Source of the DNA: JAOPZW01 sp036379935
Lineage (GTDB): Bacteria; Actinomycetota; Thermoleophilia; Solirubrobacterales; Solirubrobacteraceae
Direction: 5' to 3'
Length of the DNA stretch: 52,759 nt
NCBI GenBank assembly: GCA_036379935.1
Contig: DASVFT010000139.1
Span: forward strand, 1-52,759
Part shown: piece after piece, positions 40,550-48,476 of the stretch
How the letters are laid out: every line of letters starts with the position of its first letter
Position numbering within the stretch: position 1 is the stretch's first letter
Program-made: the position numbers and the translations under genes
Notes under the pieces: model-generated
What the model was told of the DNA's origin: nothing
Seen by the model: the letters and a program-made list of their open reading frames with translations, nothing else
Database searches by the model: none

Positions 40550-42042
40550 CCGAGGACCTCTATGCCCACGCGCAGGAGCGCGGCGGCCAGGTCGCCCTCA
40601 TCTGCGGCGAGGAGCGCCTGAGCTGGACCGACCTGCTGGAGCGCGTCGAGCGCTTGGCGCACGGGCTGACGAACACCGGCGTCGGCGCGGGCGACCCGGT
40701 CGCCCTCCTGCTGCCCAACTCGCCCGCCTTCGTCGTGAGCTGGCTGGCCATCACCGGCCTCGGGGCCGTCGTCGTTCCTCTCAACCCGCAGTTCAAGCGG
40801 GACGAGCTCGCGTTCTACTTCCACAACAGCGGCGTGCGCGCGGTGATCGGCGACGAGCCTCGGATCGCCCTCGCGGAGCGCGTCGTGGGCGCAGGCGACG
40901 AGAGCGTGCCGCTGATCACGACGGCTGCGGCCGACGAGGGGGCGGTCTCGTTCGACGGGCTCATCGAGGAGCACTCGCGCCTGCGGCTCGGCGCGCGCGA
41001 GGCCGACGAGGACTACGTCTTCCAGTACTCGTCGGGATCGACCGGACGTCCGAAGCGGGTGGCGAGAACGCACGGGCAGTGCTGGGCCGAGGCGGACAGC
41101 TACATGATCAGCATGGACATCACGCCGGCCGACCGGCTGTTCTGCGCCATACCGCTGTTCCACACGTACGGCATGGGGAACTGCCTCCTCACGTTCGTGC
41201 GGACGGGCAGCACGCTCGTGATCATGGAGGAACCCAACCCGTTCATCCTCAATCGCGGGCGCGCCCTCGAGCTCCTCGAGCGCCACGAGGTGACGATCTT
41301 CCCCGGCGTGCCGTTCAACTTCCGCCTGCTCGCCGAGCTCGAGGATCCGCCGGAGCTGCCGTCACTGCGCCTGTGCTTCTCGGCCGGCACCGGCCTGCCC
41401 AAGCAGGCGTTCCACGGCTTTTTGGACAAGTACGGCATCGCCGTGCGCCAGCTCTACGGATCGACCGAGACCGGCGTCATGACGATCAACATGGACCCCG
41501 ATCCGGTGGCCACCTCGGCCTCCGTCGGGACGCCGGCCGCCGGCGTCGAGGTGAGGGCGGTGGACGAGGACGGGGGGCCGCTGCCGCAGGGCGAGGAAGG
41601 GGAGATCGCCGTCAGCGGCCCCGCCATCACGCGCGGCTACGCCGACATGGAGGAGCTCACCCGCGAGACCTTCCGCGACGGCTGGTACCTCACCGGCGAC
41701 CTCGGGCGGGTCGACGCCGAGGGTCGCGTCTTCATCACCGGCCGCAAGAAGCTCTTCATCGAGGTCGCCGGCCACAAGGTCGACCCCGTCGAGGTCGAGG
41801 ACGTCCTCGTGGCCCATCCGAAGGTGCGCGAGGCGGTCGTCGTCGGCGTGAAGGGCAGGGTCGAGGGCGAGGAGATCGTCAAGGCGGCGGTCGTCGCCGA
41901 CGACGACTGCGAGCAGCGCGAGCTCGTCGCGTTCTGCCAGGAGCGCCTGGCCAACTTCAAGGTGCCCCAGATCGTCGAGTTCCACGAGGAGATCCCCAAG
42001 AGCCCGCTGGGCAAGATCCTTCGCAAGTACCTCATCGAGTAG
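40543..42042 (+). CDS. ANL-superfamily acyl/aryl acid ligase (intact)
   Basis: 499 residues. Core motifs are intact: P-loop YSSGSTGRPKRV (162-173), A5 YGSTETG, A7 YLTGDLGRVDAEG, A8 GRKKLFIEVAGHKVDPVEVEDV and catalytic K491 in A10 (PKSPLGKILRKYL). It should adenylate a carboxylic acid and pass it to CoA or to the operon ACP. No fatty-acyl-AMP-ligase insertion is seen. It is a paralogue of the degenerate ligase earlier in the operon. The ATG lies within the GNAT 3' end (7-nt overlap). The acid could be p-aminobenzoate or a fatty acid. Confidence 0.9.
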   Translation: MLTEDLYAHAQERGGQVALICGEERLSWTDLLERVERLAHGLTNTGVGAGDPVALLLPNSPAFVVSWLAITGLGAVVVPLNPQFKRDELAFYFHNSGVRAVIGDEPRIALAERVVGAGDESVPLITTAAADEGAVSFDGLIEEHSRLRLGAREADEDYVFQYSSGSTGRPKRVARTHGQCWAEADSYMISMDITPADRLFCAIPLFHTYGMGNCLLTFVRTGSTLVIMEEPNPFILNRGRALELLERHEVTIFPGVPFNFRLLAELEDPPELPSLRLCFSAGTGLPKQAFHGFLDKYGIAVRQLYGSTETGVMTINMDPDPVATSASVGTPAAGVEVRAVDEDGGPLPQGEEGEIAVSGPAITRGYADMEELTRETFRDGWYLTGDLGRVDAEGRVFITGRKKLFIEVAGHKVDPVEVEDVLVAHPKVREAVVVGVKGRVEGEEIVKAAVVADDDCEQRELVAFCQERLANFKVPQIVEFHEEIPKSPLGKILRKYLIE

Positions 42043-42084
42043 CGGTGCCGGACGGCTCGGCGGTGGCCTCGGCATACTAGGGCC

Positions 42085-42888
42085 GTGTCCGCCGCCGCGA
42101 CCCTGGCCGAGCACATCGAGCCCCTCCGCGCCGATCCGGCGCACAGCGCGATCCTCCTCGACGTCGACGGCGTCCTCGCCCCCATCGTCCGCCACGCCGA
42201 CGATGCCCACGTGCCCGAGCCGACGCGCGTCCCGCTCATCGCGGTCGCCAAGCGCTACGGACTCGTCGCCTGCATCACCGGGCGCCGGGCGACCACCGCG
42301 CGGCGCATCGTCTCGCTGGGCTCGATCACCTACGTCGGCAACCACGGTGCCGAGATCCTGCGCGGCGGCGCCACCGAGGTCGAGCTCGACCCCGAGGTGG
42401 CGGCGTGGTCGCGGCGGATGGCCGAGTGGGCCGAGCGCGCCCGGAGCAGCCGGCTCGACCGCCTGCGGGTGCGCAGCGAGGACAAGGACGTCATCCGGGC
42501 CTACCACTGGCGCGGGGCCCCCGACGAGGCCGCCGCCGAGGAGGCCGTCCGCGAGCTGGCCCAGCGCGCCGAGGAGGAGGGCTTCGTGGTCCACTGGGGT
42601 CGCAAGGTGCTGGAGGTCCGGCCGCCCGTCGCGCTCAACAAGGGACGCGGGGTCGAGCGCCTGCTCGAAGGGACGGCCATCAAGGCCGCGCTCTACGTGG
42701 GCGACGACAGCACGGACCTCGACGCCTTCGAGACGCTGCGCCGGCTCACGGCCGAAGGACGGCTGGAGACCGGGCTGTGCGTGGGCGTGCGCTCCGACGA
42801 GACGCCGCCCGAGCTCGAGGAGCAGGCCGACATGCTCGTCGACGGGCCGCACGGCGTGCGCACGCTCCTGTCCGCGCTGGCCGCGTAG
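42085..42888 (+). CDS. otsB: Trehalose-6-phosphate phosphatase
   Basis: 267 residues. HAD-superfamily motifs are ILLDVDGVLAPI (nucleophile Asp), CITGRRA, the Lys in RPPVALNKGRGVERLL and YVGDDSTDLDAF. This is the OtsB arrangement: hydrolysis of trehalose-6-phosphate to trehalose in the cytoplasm. GTG start at 42085, 42 nt after the ligase, so it may be read through from the PABA operon although functionally unrelated. The trehalose-phosphate synthase partner is not in the window. Confidence 0.92.
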   Translation: MSAAATLAEHIEPLRADPAHSAILLDVDGVLAPIVRHADDAHVPEPTRVPLIAVAKRYGLVACITGRRATTARRIVSLGSITYVGNHGAEILRGGATEVELDPEVAAWSRRMAEWAERARSSRLDRLRVRSEDKDVIRAYHWRGAPDEAAAEEAVRELAQRAEEEGFVVHWGRKVLEVRPPVALNKGRGVERLLEGTAIKAALYVGDDSTDLDAFETLRRLTAEGRLETGLCVGVRSDETPPELEEQADMLVDGPHGVRTLLSALAA

Positions 42889-42894
42889 GCGCCG

Positions 42895-43428
42895 GTGCGC
42901 TTCGTCGACCTGCTCAAGACGACCGTGATGCTGAGCGCCGGCGCGGCGACGATGCTGGCCGTCGTGACCGTCATCGGCGCCACCGCCGACCGCGACGACA
43001 CGCTCGTGCTCGTCGCGGCCGGCTGGTGGGTGGCGGCCTCGCTCATCGGCGCGCTGCTCGGGCGTCGCATGGTGGTGACGGCCCAGATCGGGCGGCTGCT
43101 GGCCGACGCGAAGATGGCCACGATGCTGCCCCAGCACCGGCCCGCCACCGTGGTCCTCAACCGGCTGTGGCCGCTGCTGGGGTCGACGGTGGCCGCCGGC
43201 GCGGTCGGCGTCGTCTTCCCCCAGGTCCCCGCCGTGGCCTGCGGCTTCGCCGTCATCTGGTCGCTGGCCTGGCGCCGCCAGGACGCGGCCGTCCTGGCCA
43301 TCGAGGAGCGCGACGGCGTCACCTTCTACGTCGAGCGCACGTCGCCCGTGCGCGCCATGCGCCTCGTGCGCACGCCGGGCTTCCGGCGCGAGGTGCCGAC
43401 GCTGACGTCGGTCGACGGGACGCGCTGA
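42895..43428 (+). CDS. Uncharacterised membrane protein
   Basis: 177 residues from a GTG 6 nt after otsB. Four hydrophobic segments are predicted (TTVMLSAGAATMLAVVTVIG, TLVLVAAGWWVAASLIGALL, LWPLLGSTVAAGAVGVVF, AVACGFAVIWSLAW). A C-terminal soluble tail includes RDGVTFYVERTSPVRAMRLVRTPGFRRE. I do not recognise the family. It is probably co-transcribed with otsB and the glycosyltransferase. Confidence 0.75.
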   Translation: MRFVDLLKTTVMLSAGAATMLAVVTVIGATADRDDTLVLVAAGWWVAASLIGALLGRRMVVTAQIGRLLADAKMATMLPQHRPATVVLNRLWPLLGSTVAAGAVGVVFPQVPAVACGFAVIWSLAWRRQDAAVLAIEERDGVTFYVERTSPVRAMRLVRTPGFRREVPTLTSVDGTR

Positions 43429-43448
43429 AGCGCGACCGGCGGACCGCC

Positions 43449-44426
43449 GTGGCCACCGATCTGCTCCTCGTCTCCCTGGGCTCGACGGCGGGCTTGCGCG
43501 CCGCCGATGCCGAGCTCGCCCAGGCCCTCGAGCGCGCCGGGGCGAGCGTGGCGGTGGTGGCCGCCGCCCCGCGGCGCGACGTGCGCACGTTCGCGCTCAC
43601 CGATCTCGCCTGGGCGCTCGCGGCGCGCGCCGCCGCGCGCGGGGGCCTCGCCGAACACCGCCCGCGTGCGGTCGTCTACTGCACGACCACGGCCGCGCTG
43701 CTGTGGCCGCAGCCCGGCGCCATCCGCTACGACGCGCCCGCGGCGGCCAACCGCCCGGGGCGCCACGGACTGTGGCAGCGCCCGCTCGAGCGCCGGCGCC
43801 TGGGCGAGGCGAGCCTGCTCGTGCCCCAGGCGCAGGGCGCGCTCGACGAGGCGCCCGCGTCCCGCGCCCCCGCCGTCGTCGTCCCCATCCCCGTCGAGCC
43901 GTCGGGGCCGCGCGCCGCGGCGCGCGACCTCGCCGCCATCACCTACGCGGCGAACCCCGAGAAGAAGGGTCTGGACCGGGTGCTGGCGGCGTGGGCGGCG
44001 GCGCGGCGCGAGGGCGAGGAGCTCGTGGTCACCGGCACCGAGCGCGTCCCGCGGGCGCCGGGCGTGCGCGCGGCCGGACCCCTGACGCCGGACGCGTACC
44101 GGGCCCTGCTGCGCCGCGCGCGCGTGTTCGTCACCGCGCCCCGACGCGAGGACTACGGGCTGGCCCAGCTCGAGGCGCTGGCCGACGGCTGCCAGCTGGT
44201 GACCACCGCCGCGCCCGGCCCGTACGCGGCGCTCCCGCTCGCGCGCGCGCTCGATGCGCGGCTGGTCTCCGACGACCTGGCGACGGCGCTGCGCGCCGCG
44301 CTCGACGCTCCCGCGCCGGACTACGCCGACCGCGCGCTGCGCGCGGTCGCGCCCTACCGCCGCGCCGCCGTCGACGCCACCGTGCGCGACGAGCTGCTGC
44401 CGCGGCTGCTGGCCGGCGGCGCGTGA
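43449..44426 (+). CDS. GT4-type glycosyltransferase
   Basis: About 325 residues from GTG 43449. It has a GT-B fold: an N-terminal Rossmann domain (LLLVSLGSTAGLRAADAELAQALERAG), and a C-terminal nucleotide-sugar domain with ITYAANPEKKGLDRVLAAW, RARVFVTAPRREDYGLAQLEALADG and TTAAPGPYAALP, the Glu-x7-Glu variant of family GT4. The acceptor is unknown. It is shorter than the usual 370-400 residues. The position after otsB and a membrane protein suggests a carbohydrate-related operon. Confidence 0.82.
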   Translation: MATDLLLVSLGSTAGLRAADAELAQALERAGASVAVVAAAPRRDVRTFALTDLAWALAARAAARGGLAEHRPRAVVYCTTTAALLWPQPGAIRYDAPAAANRPGRHGLWQRPLERRRLGEASLLVPQAQGALDEAPASRAPAVVVPIPVEPSGPRAAARDLAAITYAANPEKKGLDRVLAAWAAARREGEELVVTGTERVPRAPGVRAAGPLTPDAYRALLRRARVFVTAPRREDYGLAQLEALADGCQLVTTAAPGPYAALPLARALDARLVSDDLATALRAALDAPAPDYADRALRAVAPYRRAAVDATVRDELLPRLLAGGA

Positions 44427-44457
44427 GCGGCGGCGCAGCGCGCTTCGCGGCCGCTCG

Positions 44458-46191
44458 TCACCGCGCGCGCTTGCGCAGCGGGGCGAACTCCTCCCACGAC
44501 AGGGTGTTGGCGACGTCGGCCTTCGTCAGCCACGCTCGCCGGGCGGTGGCGATGCCCCACCGCGTGTGGACGAGCGTGTTGGCGCCGTGGGCGTCGGAGT
44601 TGACGATGATCCGCACGCCGGCCTGCGCCGCGGCGCGCGCGTTGACGTCGTTGAGGTCGCGGCGGTCGGGCGCGGAGTTGATCTCGAGCATCGTGCCGGT
44701 GCGCGCCGCGGCCTCGATGACGCGCTCGACGTCGAGGGCGTAGGGCGCGCGCTTTTCGATCTTGCGTCCGGTCGGATGGCCGATGGCGTCGATCAGCGGG
44801 TGCTCGACGGCGGCGACCATGCGGTCAGTCATCGCCGTCGCGTCCATCGCGAACGACGTGTGCACCGAGCCGATGACCCAGTCGAGCTGGGCCAGCAGCT
44901 CGTCGTCGTAGTCGGGACGGCCGTCGATGCCGATGTTCGTCTCGGTCCCTACGAGCACGCGGATGCCCTCGAGGCGCGCGTCGAGCTCGCGGATCTCCTC
45001 GATCCGCGCGCGCAGCGCGTCCGGCGTGACGTGGTTGCCGAACCCGTGCGTGGCCGAATGGTCGGTGATGGCGACGTACTCGAGGCCCATCTCGCGCGCG
45101 CGCACCGCCATCTGCTCGGCCGTCGTGCGACCGTCGCTGAGCGTCGTGTGCATGTGCAGGTCGCCCTTGAGGTCCGCGTGCTCGACGAGGACCGGCACGT
45201 CGCCGTCGGTCAGCGTGAGCTCGCCGCGGTCCTCGCGCAGCTCGGGCGGGATCCACGGCAGCCCGAGCAACGCGTAGACCTCCTCCTCGGTGGCGCAGCG
45301 GTGCGTCACCCCGGTGGCATCGTCGAGCAGCCCGTACTCCGAGACGTGCAGGCCGCGGCGCACGGCGGCCTCGCGCAGCGCCATGTTGTGGCGCCGCGAG
45401 CCGGTGAAGTGCTGGAGCAGGTTGCCGAACTGGTCGGGCTCGACGACGCGCAGATCGACGGCCATGCCGGTGTGCGTGCGCGCCCGCGCGGCGTTCTCGC
45501 CGGGCGACGAGGAGCGCTCGATGACGTCGAGCGCCGAGAAGGCCGCGAGCAGCGCCGGCGGGTCGGAGGCGGTGGCGATGATGTCGAGGTCCTTGACCGC
45601 GTCGGTCAGGCGCCGCGCCGAGCCCGCCAGCTCGACGCGATCGGAGGCCGGATGGACGCGCAGCGCCGCGACGATCCCCTCGCCGATGTCCAGCGCCTTG
45701 TTGAGCAGAACGCGCGGGCGCGGTGCGTCGGCGACGCCGGCCGCGAAGGCGGCCAGGACCGACTCCTCGAACTTGGCCCCGAAGCCGCGCACGTCGCGCA
45801 GCGTGCCTCCCTCCGCCGCCGCGCGCAGGGACTCCAGGGAGTCGATGCCCAGCTCGTCGAAGAGCTTGCGCGCGCGCTTGGGCCCGAGGCCGGGGAGGCG
45901 GGTGAGGTCGACCAGGCCGGGCGGGATGCGCTCGCGCAGCTTCTCGACCGCGGGGATGGTGCCGGTCTCGATCAGCGCCTCGATCTTCTCCTGGAGCGTG
46001 CGGCCGATGCCGGGGAGCTCGGTGACCCTGCCCTCGCGCGTCATGGCGGCCACCGAGCGCGGCGCCTCGCGCACTGACTTGGCCGCGTTGCGGTAGGCGA
46101 GCACGCGGTGGACGACCGCGCCGTCGAGCTCGTAGAGATCGGCGAGCTCGTCGAAGAGGGCGGCGATCGTGGCGTTGGGGGGATCGGGCAT
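44458..46191 (-). CDS. polX: Bacterial family X DNA polymerase / 3'-5' exonuclease
   Basis: 577 residues. It has N-terminal helix-hairpin-helix domains (LPGIGRTLQEKIEALIETG, LPGLGPKRARKLFDELG) and a nucleotidyltransferase palm with GSARRLTDAVKDLDIIATA and a third Asp in AVDLRVV. The C-terminal PHP domain has DLHMHTTLSDGRTTAEQM, TDHSATHGF, NSAPDRRDLND and VNSDAHG. This is PolX: gap-filling polymerase with a PHP exonuclease in base excision repair. ATG at 46191; the longer frame upstream overlaps the divergent mannosyltransferase gene and is not used. Confidence 0.95.
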   Translation of the reverse strand: MPDPPNATIAALFDELADLYELDGAVVHRVLAYRNAAKSVREAPRSVAAMTREGRVTELPGIGRTLQEKIEALIETGTIPAVEKLRERIPPGLVDLTRLPGLGPKRARKLFDELGIDSLESLRAAAEGGTLRDVRGFGAKFEESVLAAFAAGVADAPRPRVLLNKALDIGEGIVAALRVHPASDRVELAGSARRLTDAVKDLDIIATASDPPALLAAFSALDVIERSSSPGENAARARTHTGMAVDLRVVEPDQFGNLLQHFTGSRRHNMALREAAVRRGLHVSEYGLLDDATGVTHRCATEEEVYALLGLPWIPPELREDRGELTLTDGDVPVLVEHADLKGDLHMHTTLSDGRTTAEQMAVRAREMGLEYVAITDHSATHGFGNHVTPDALRARIEEIRELDARLEGIRVLVGTETNIGIDGRPDYDDELLAQLDWVIGSVHTSFAMDATAMTDRMVAAVEHPLIDAIGHPTGRKIEKRAPYALDVERVIEAAARTGTMLEINSAPDRRDLNDVNARAAAQAGVRIIVNSDAHGANTLVHTRWGIATARRAWLTKADVANTLSWEEFAPLRKRAR

Positions 46192-46222
46192 GGGCGCTCG
46201 TCCATAAGGTACGCGGCGCCCC

Positions 46223-47017
46223 ATGCCCGGACCGCCCTGGCTCATCTTGCCCACCTTCAACGAGGCCGAGAACCTCGGCGCGGTCGTCGCCTCCGCGCGC
46301 GACGTGCTCGCCGCCACCGCGCCCGACGGCTTTCGCGTGCTCATCGTCGACGACTCCTCGCCCGACGGGACGGGGGCGATCGCCGACCGCCTGGCCGCCG
46401 CGCATCCGGGCGAGGTCGAGGTCCTGCACCGCGCCGAGCGCCGGGGCCTGGGCCCCGCCTACCTCGCCGGCTTCGAGCGCGCGCTGGCCGGGGGGGCCGG
46501 CTACGTCTTCGAGATGGACGCCGACCTGTCCCACGATCCCGCCGACCTGGGCCGGCTGCTGGCCGCCGTGCGCGACGGCGGCGCCGACGTCGCGCTGGGC
46601 TCGCGCTACGTCGAGCACGGCGGCGTGGCCGACTGGGGCCTGATGCGGCGGCTCGTCAGCCGCGGCGGCTCGTGGTACGCGCGACGCGTGCTGGGGCTCG
46701 ACGTGCGCGACCTCACCGGCGGCTTCAAGTGCTTCCGGGCCGAGGTGCTGCACGCGATCGACCTGCCGACCGTGCGCTCGCACGGCTACGCCTTCCAGGT
46801 CGAGCTCACCTACCGCGCGCTGCTGCGCGGGTTCCGCGTGGTCGAGGTGCCGATCGTGTTCCGCGACCGCGTGCGCGGCACGTCGAAGATGTCGTGGCGC
46901 ATCGCGGTGGAGGCCGCGTGGCTCGTGCCGCAGCTGCGGCGGGGCGTGGCGCATCTGCGACATCCGGCCGCCGAGCCTCAAGCGCTGGCGTCGCCGCGCC
47001 GAAGCGACGGGGCATGA
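46223..47017 (+). CDS. Polyprenol monophosphomannose synthase-like GT2 glycosyltransferase
   Basis: 264 residues. GT-A fold motifs are LPTFNEAENLGAV, VDDSSPDGTGAIAD, the DxD site DADLSHDP, GSRYVEHGGVADWG and DLTGGFKCFRAEVL, matching the Dpm1/Ppm1 catalytic domain. It transfers mannose (or another sugar) from a nucleotide sugar to polyprenyl phosphate, feeding cell-envelope glycans or protein mannosylation. No transmembrane anchor is present, unlike fused Ppm1 forms. It overlaps the SpoIIM-like gene (ATGA). Confidence 0.92.
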   Translation: MPGPPWLILPTFNEAENLGAVVASARDVLAATAPDGFRVLIVDDSSPDGTGAIADRLAAAHPGEVEVLHRAERRGLGPAYLAGFERALAGGAGYVFEMDADLSHDPADLGRLLAAVRDGGADVALGSRYVEHGGVADWGLMRRLVSRGGSWYARRVLGLDVRDLTGGFKCFRAEVLHAIDLPTVRSHGYAFQVELTYRALLRGFRVVEVPIVFRDRVRGTSKMSWRIAVEAAWLVPQLRRGVAHLRHPAAEPQALASPRRSDGA

Positions 47018-47718
47018 AGGTCAGCGACCTCGCCTTCGTCCAGGGCATGGACGACACCCGCGCCACCCTGCGGCGCTGGAACGCCGCGCCGCTGGCCGCG
47101 GTGCGCCCCTGGGCGCTCGGGTCGGGCGCGATCTCGCTGGGATTGCTCGCCGCCGTGTGGGTCATCGCCCACGGCGTGACCCCCGACGTGACCGGCTACC
47201 GGATCCCCGGCCTCAACGGCGCCGTGACCGGCGAGGCGATCGGCCGGGTGCTGTTCCGCAACTCGCTCGTGCTGGCGCTGCACGCGATGGCCTGCGTCGC
47301 GGGCTTCATCGCCGGCAGCTCGCTGCCGCTGCAGGCCAAGCACCACCAGGGCTGGTGGCGGACCGTGCACGAGAAGGCCGGACCCGCGGCGATCGCCTTC
47401 GTCGCCGCCGCGACGGCCTTCTCGCTGTGCACGCAGGCCTACGTGCTGGGCAGCGCCGCGTCGACGCTGGCCACGCAGCTGGACATACCGCGCAGCGTCC
47501 TGATGCTCACGCTCCTGCCCCATGCCGTCCCCGAGCTCGTCGCGCTATTCCTGCCTCTGGCGGCGTGGATGATCGCCAGCCGCCGGGGCGCGTGGGAGGA
47601 GCTGCTCGCGGCGACGGCGGCCACGACGGCGCTGGCGGTCCCGGTGCTGGTGCTGTCGGCCAACCTCGAGGTCTTCGTGTGGCCGCGCCTCCTGCGCCTC
47701 GCCTCGCCGCTAATGTGA
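47014..47718 (+). CDS. SpoIIM (stage II sporulation protein M)-like membrane protein
   Basis: 234 residues with five or six membrane segments. The DUF95/SpoIIM signatures appear as GRVLFRNSLVLALHAMACVAGFIAG and LTLLPHAVPELVALFLPLAAWMIA (consensus LPHGxxELpA). In sporulating Firmicutes SpoIIM works in septal peptidoglycan remodelling. Many non-sporulating bacteria carry the family with unknown role, so sporulation must not be inferred. The ATG overlaps the mannosyltransferase stop, hinting at a joint envelope function. Confidence 0.78.
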   Translation: MKVSDLAFVQGMDDTRATLRRWNAAPLAAVRPWALGSGAISLGLLAAVWVIAHGVTPDVTGYRIPGLNGAVTGEAIGRVLFRNSLVLALHAMACVAGFIAGSSLPLQAKHHQGWWRTVHEKAGPAAIAFVAAATAFSLCTQAYVLGSAASTLATQLDIPRSVLMLTLLPHAVPELVALFLPLAAWMIASRRGAWEELLAATAATTALAVPVLVLSANLEVFVWPRLLRLASPLM

Positions 47719-47719
47719 C

Positions 47720-47738
47720 CACTACACTTTGTATAGTG
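47720..47738 (+). promoter_or_regulatory. trxA promoter with palindrome
   Basis: TATAGT (47732-47737) is a good -10 element about 40 nt before the trxA ATG. It is embedded in the inverted repeat CACTA-N9-TAGTG (47720-47738), which could bind a repressor. No clear -35 is seen. Confidence 0.4.
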
Positions 47739-47775
47739 ACTGGTGGACGCCAGCACGCAATCAGGGAGACACCAC

Positions 47776-48102
47776 ATGGCAGACAACATCATCGAGGTCA
47801 CGGACGCCAGCTTCCAGGCTGAGGTCATCGAATCCGAGACCCCCGTGCTGGTCGACTTCTGGGCTCCGTGGTGTGGCCCGTGCCGCGTCGTGGCCCCGGT
47901 GCTCGAGGAGATCGCGAGCGAGCGCGCCGATCTTCGGATCGTGAAGCTCAACGTCGACGAGAACCAGGAGACCGCCGCGCGGTACCAGGTGCTCTCGATC
48001 CCGACACTCATCGTCTTCAAGGGCGGAGCCGAGGCCAAGAAGGTCATCGGCGCCTACCCGAAGAAGCGCCTCGAGGCCGAGCTCGAGCCGGTCCTGGCCT
48101 AG
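47776..48102 (+). CDS. trxA: Thioredoxin
   Basis: 108 residues. Active site FWAPWCGPCR with redox Cys33 and Cys36, cis-Pro in SIPTLIVFKGG, and the typical C-terminal helix. It reduces disulfides in the cytoplasm with thioredoxin reductase, not encoded here. I chose the ATG at 47776 with GGGAGA upstream; an in-frame ATG at 47743 would add eleven residues without family similarity. It follows the SpoIIM-like gene with its own AT-rich promoter, so it is likely transcribed independently. Confidence 0.95.
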   Translation: MADNIIEVTDASFQAEVIESETPVLVDFWAPWCGPCRVVAPVLEEIASERADLRIVKLNVDENQETAARYQVLSIPTLIVFKGGAEAKKVIGAYPKKRLEAELEPVLA

Positions 48103-48114
48103 CGGCCGGGGCGG

Positions 48115-48275
48115 CTAGGCCCGACCACTGCGCGGCCGCTCGGCCGCGGTTCGGTCGAGCAGCACGCGGGCGTCCTGACCGGCGCGCTCGCGATCGTCGA
48201 AGCGCAGTCCCTCGCGCTCGAGCAGCGTCCCTTGGGGATGCCCTCCACCACCGTGCGCAGCTTGTCGCGGTCCAT
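48115..48275 (-). pseudogene. Remnant of an alkyltransferase-like (Atl/MGMT-related) gene
   Basis: GGGAGGCGGAG precedes ATG 48275. The first frame gives MDRDKLRTVVEGIPKGR, like the start of MGMT/Atl-type DNA-binding proteins (usually followed by W.SYGDVA). About 48 nt later the sequence fits the family's C-terminus in another frame (LLEREGLRFDDRERAGQDARVLLD). The middle of the gene, some 60-70 residues, is missing and the joint is out of frame. The unshifted frame would encode 58 residues to 48099. I consider it decayed; family assignment is from memory of related proteins and is moderate. Confidence 0.45.
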
Positions 48276-48375
48276 CTCCGCCTCCCGTCGTCGCGTGGTC
48301 ACGCGCCGACCGTACGACCGCCCCGGCCCCTGACCGCGGCAGCGCGCGCCAACTGGCACAGCGGCTGCGCAGAGA

Positions 48376-48410
48376 AGGGCGGCCGCGCATGAGGGATGCG
48401 CGACCGCCCT
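48376..48410. terminator. Terminator of the ileS transcript
   Basis: A 14-bp stem with one mismatch (GGGCGG and CGCGCAT pairing with ATGCGCG and CCGCCC, loop GAGGG) lies about 70 nt after the ileS stop on the minus strand and is followed there by TTCTCT. Confidence 0.65.
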
Positions 48411-48476
48411 CCAGGCTGTCCCATCGGGAGACCAGTACTGGGTCGGCAGTGCCCGGCGAGGACTTGAGCGGCGCGC

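Noticed and set aside
47014..47718. Sporulation function from the SpoIIM-like gene
   Set aside because: The family is widespread in non-sporulating bacteria and no other sporulation gene lies in the window.
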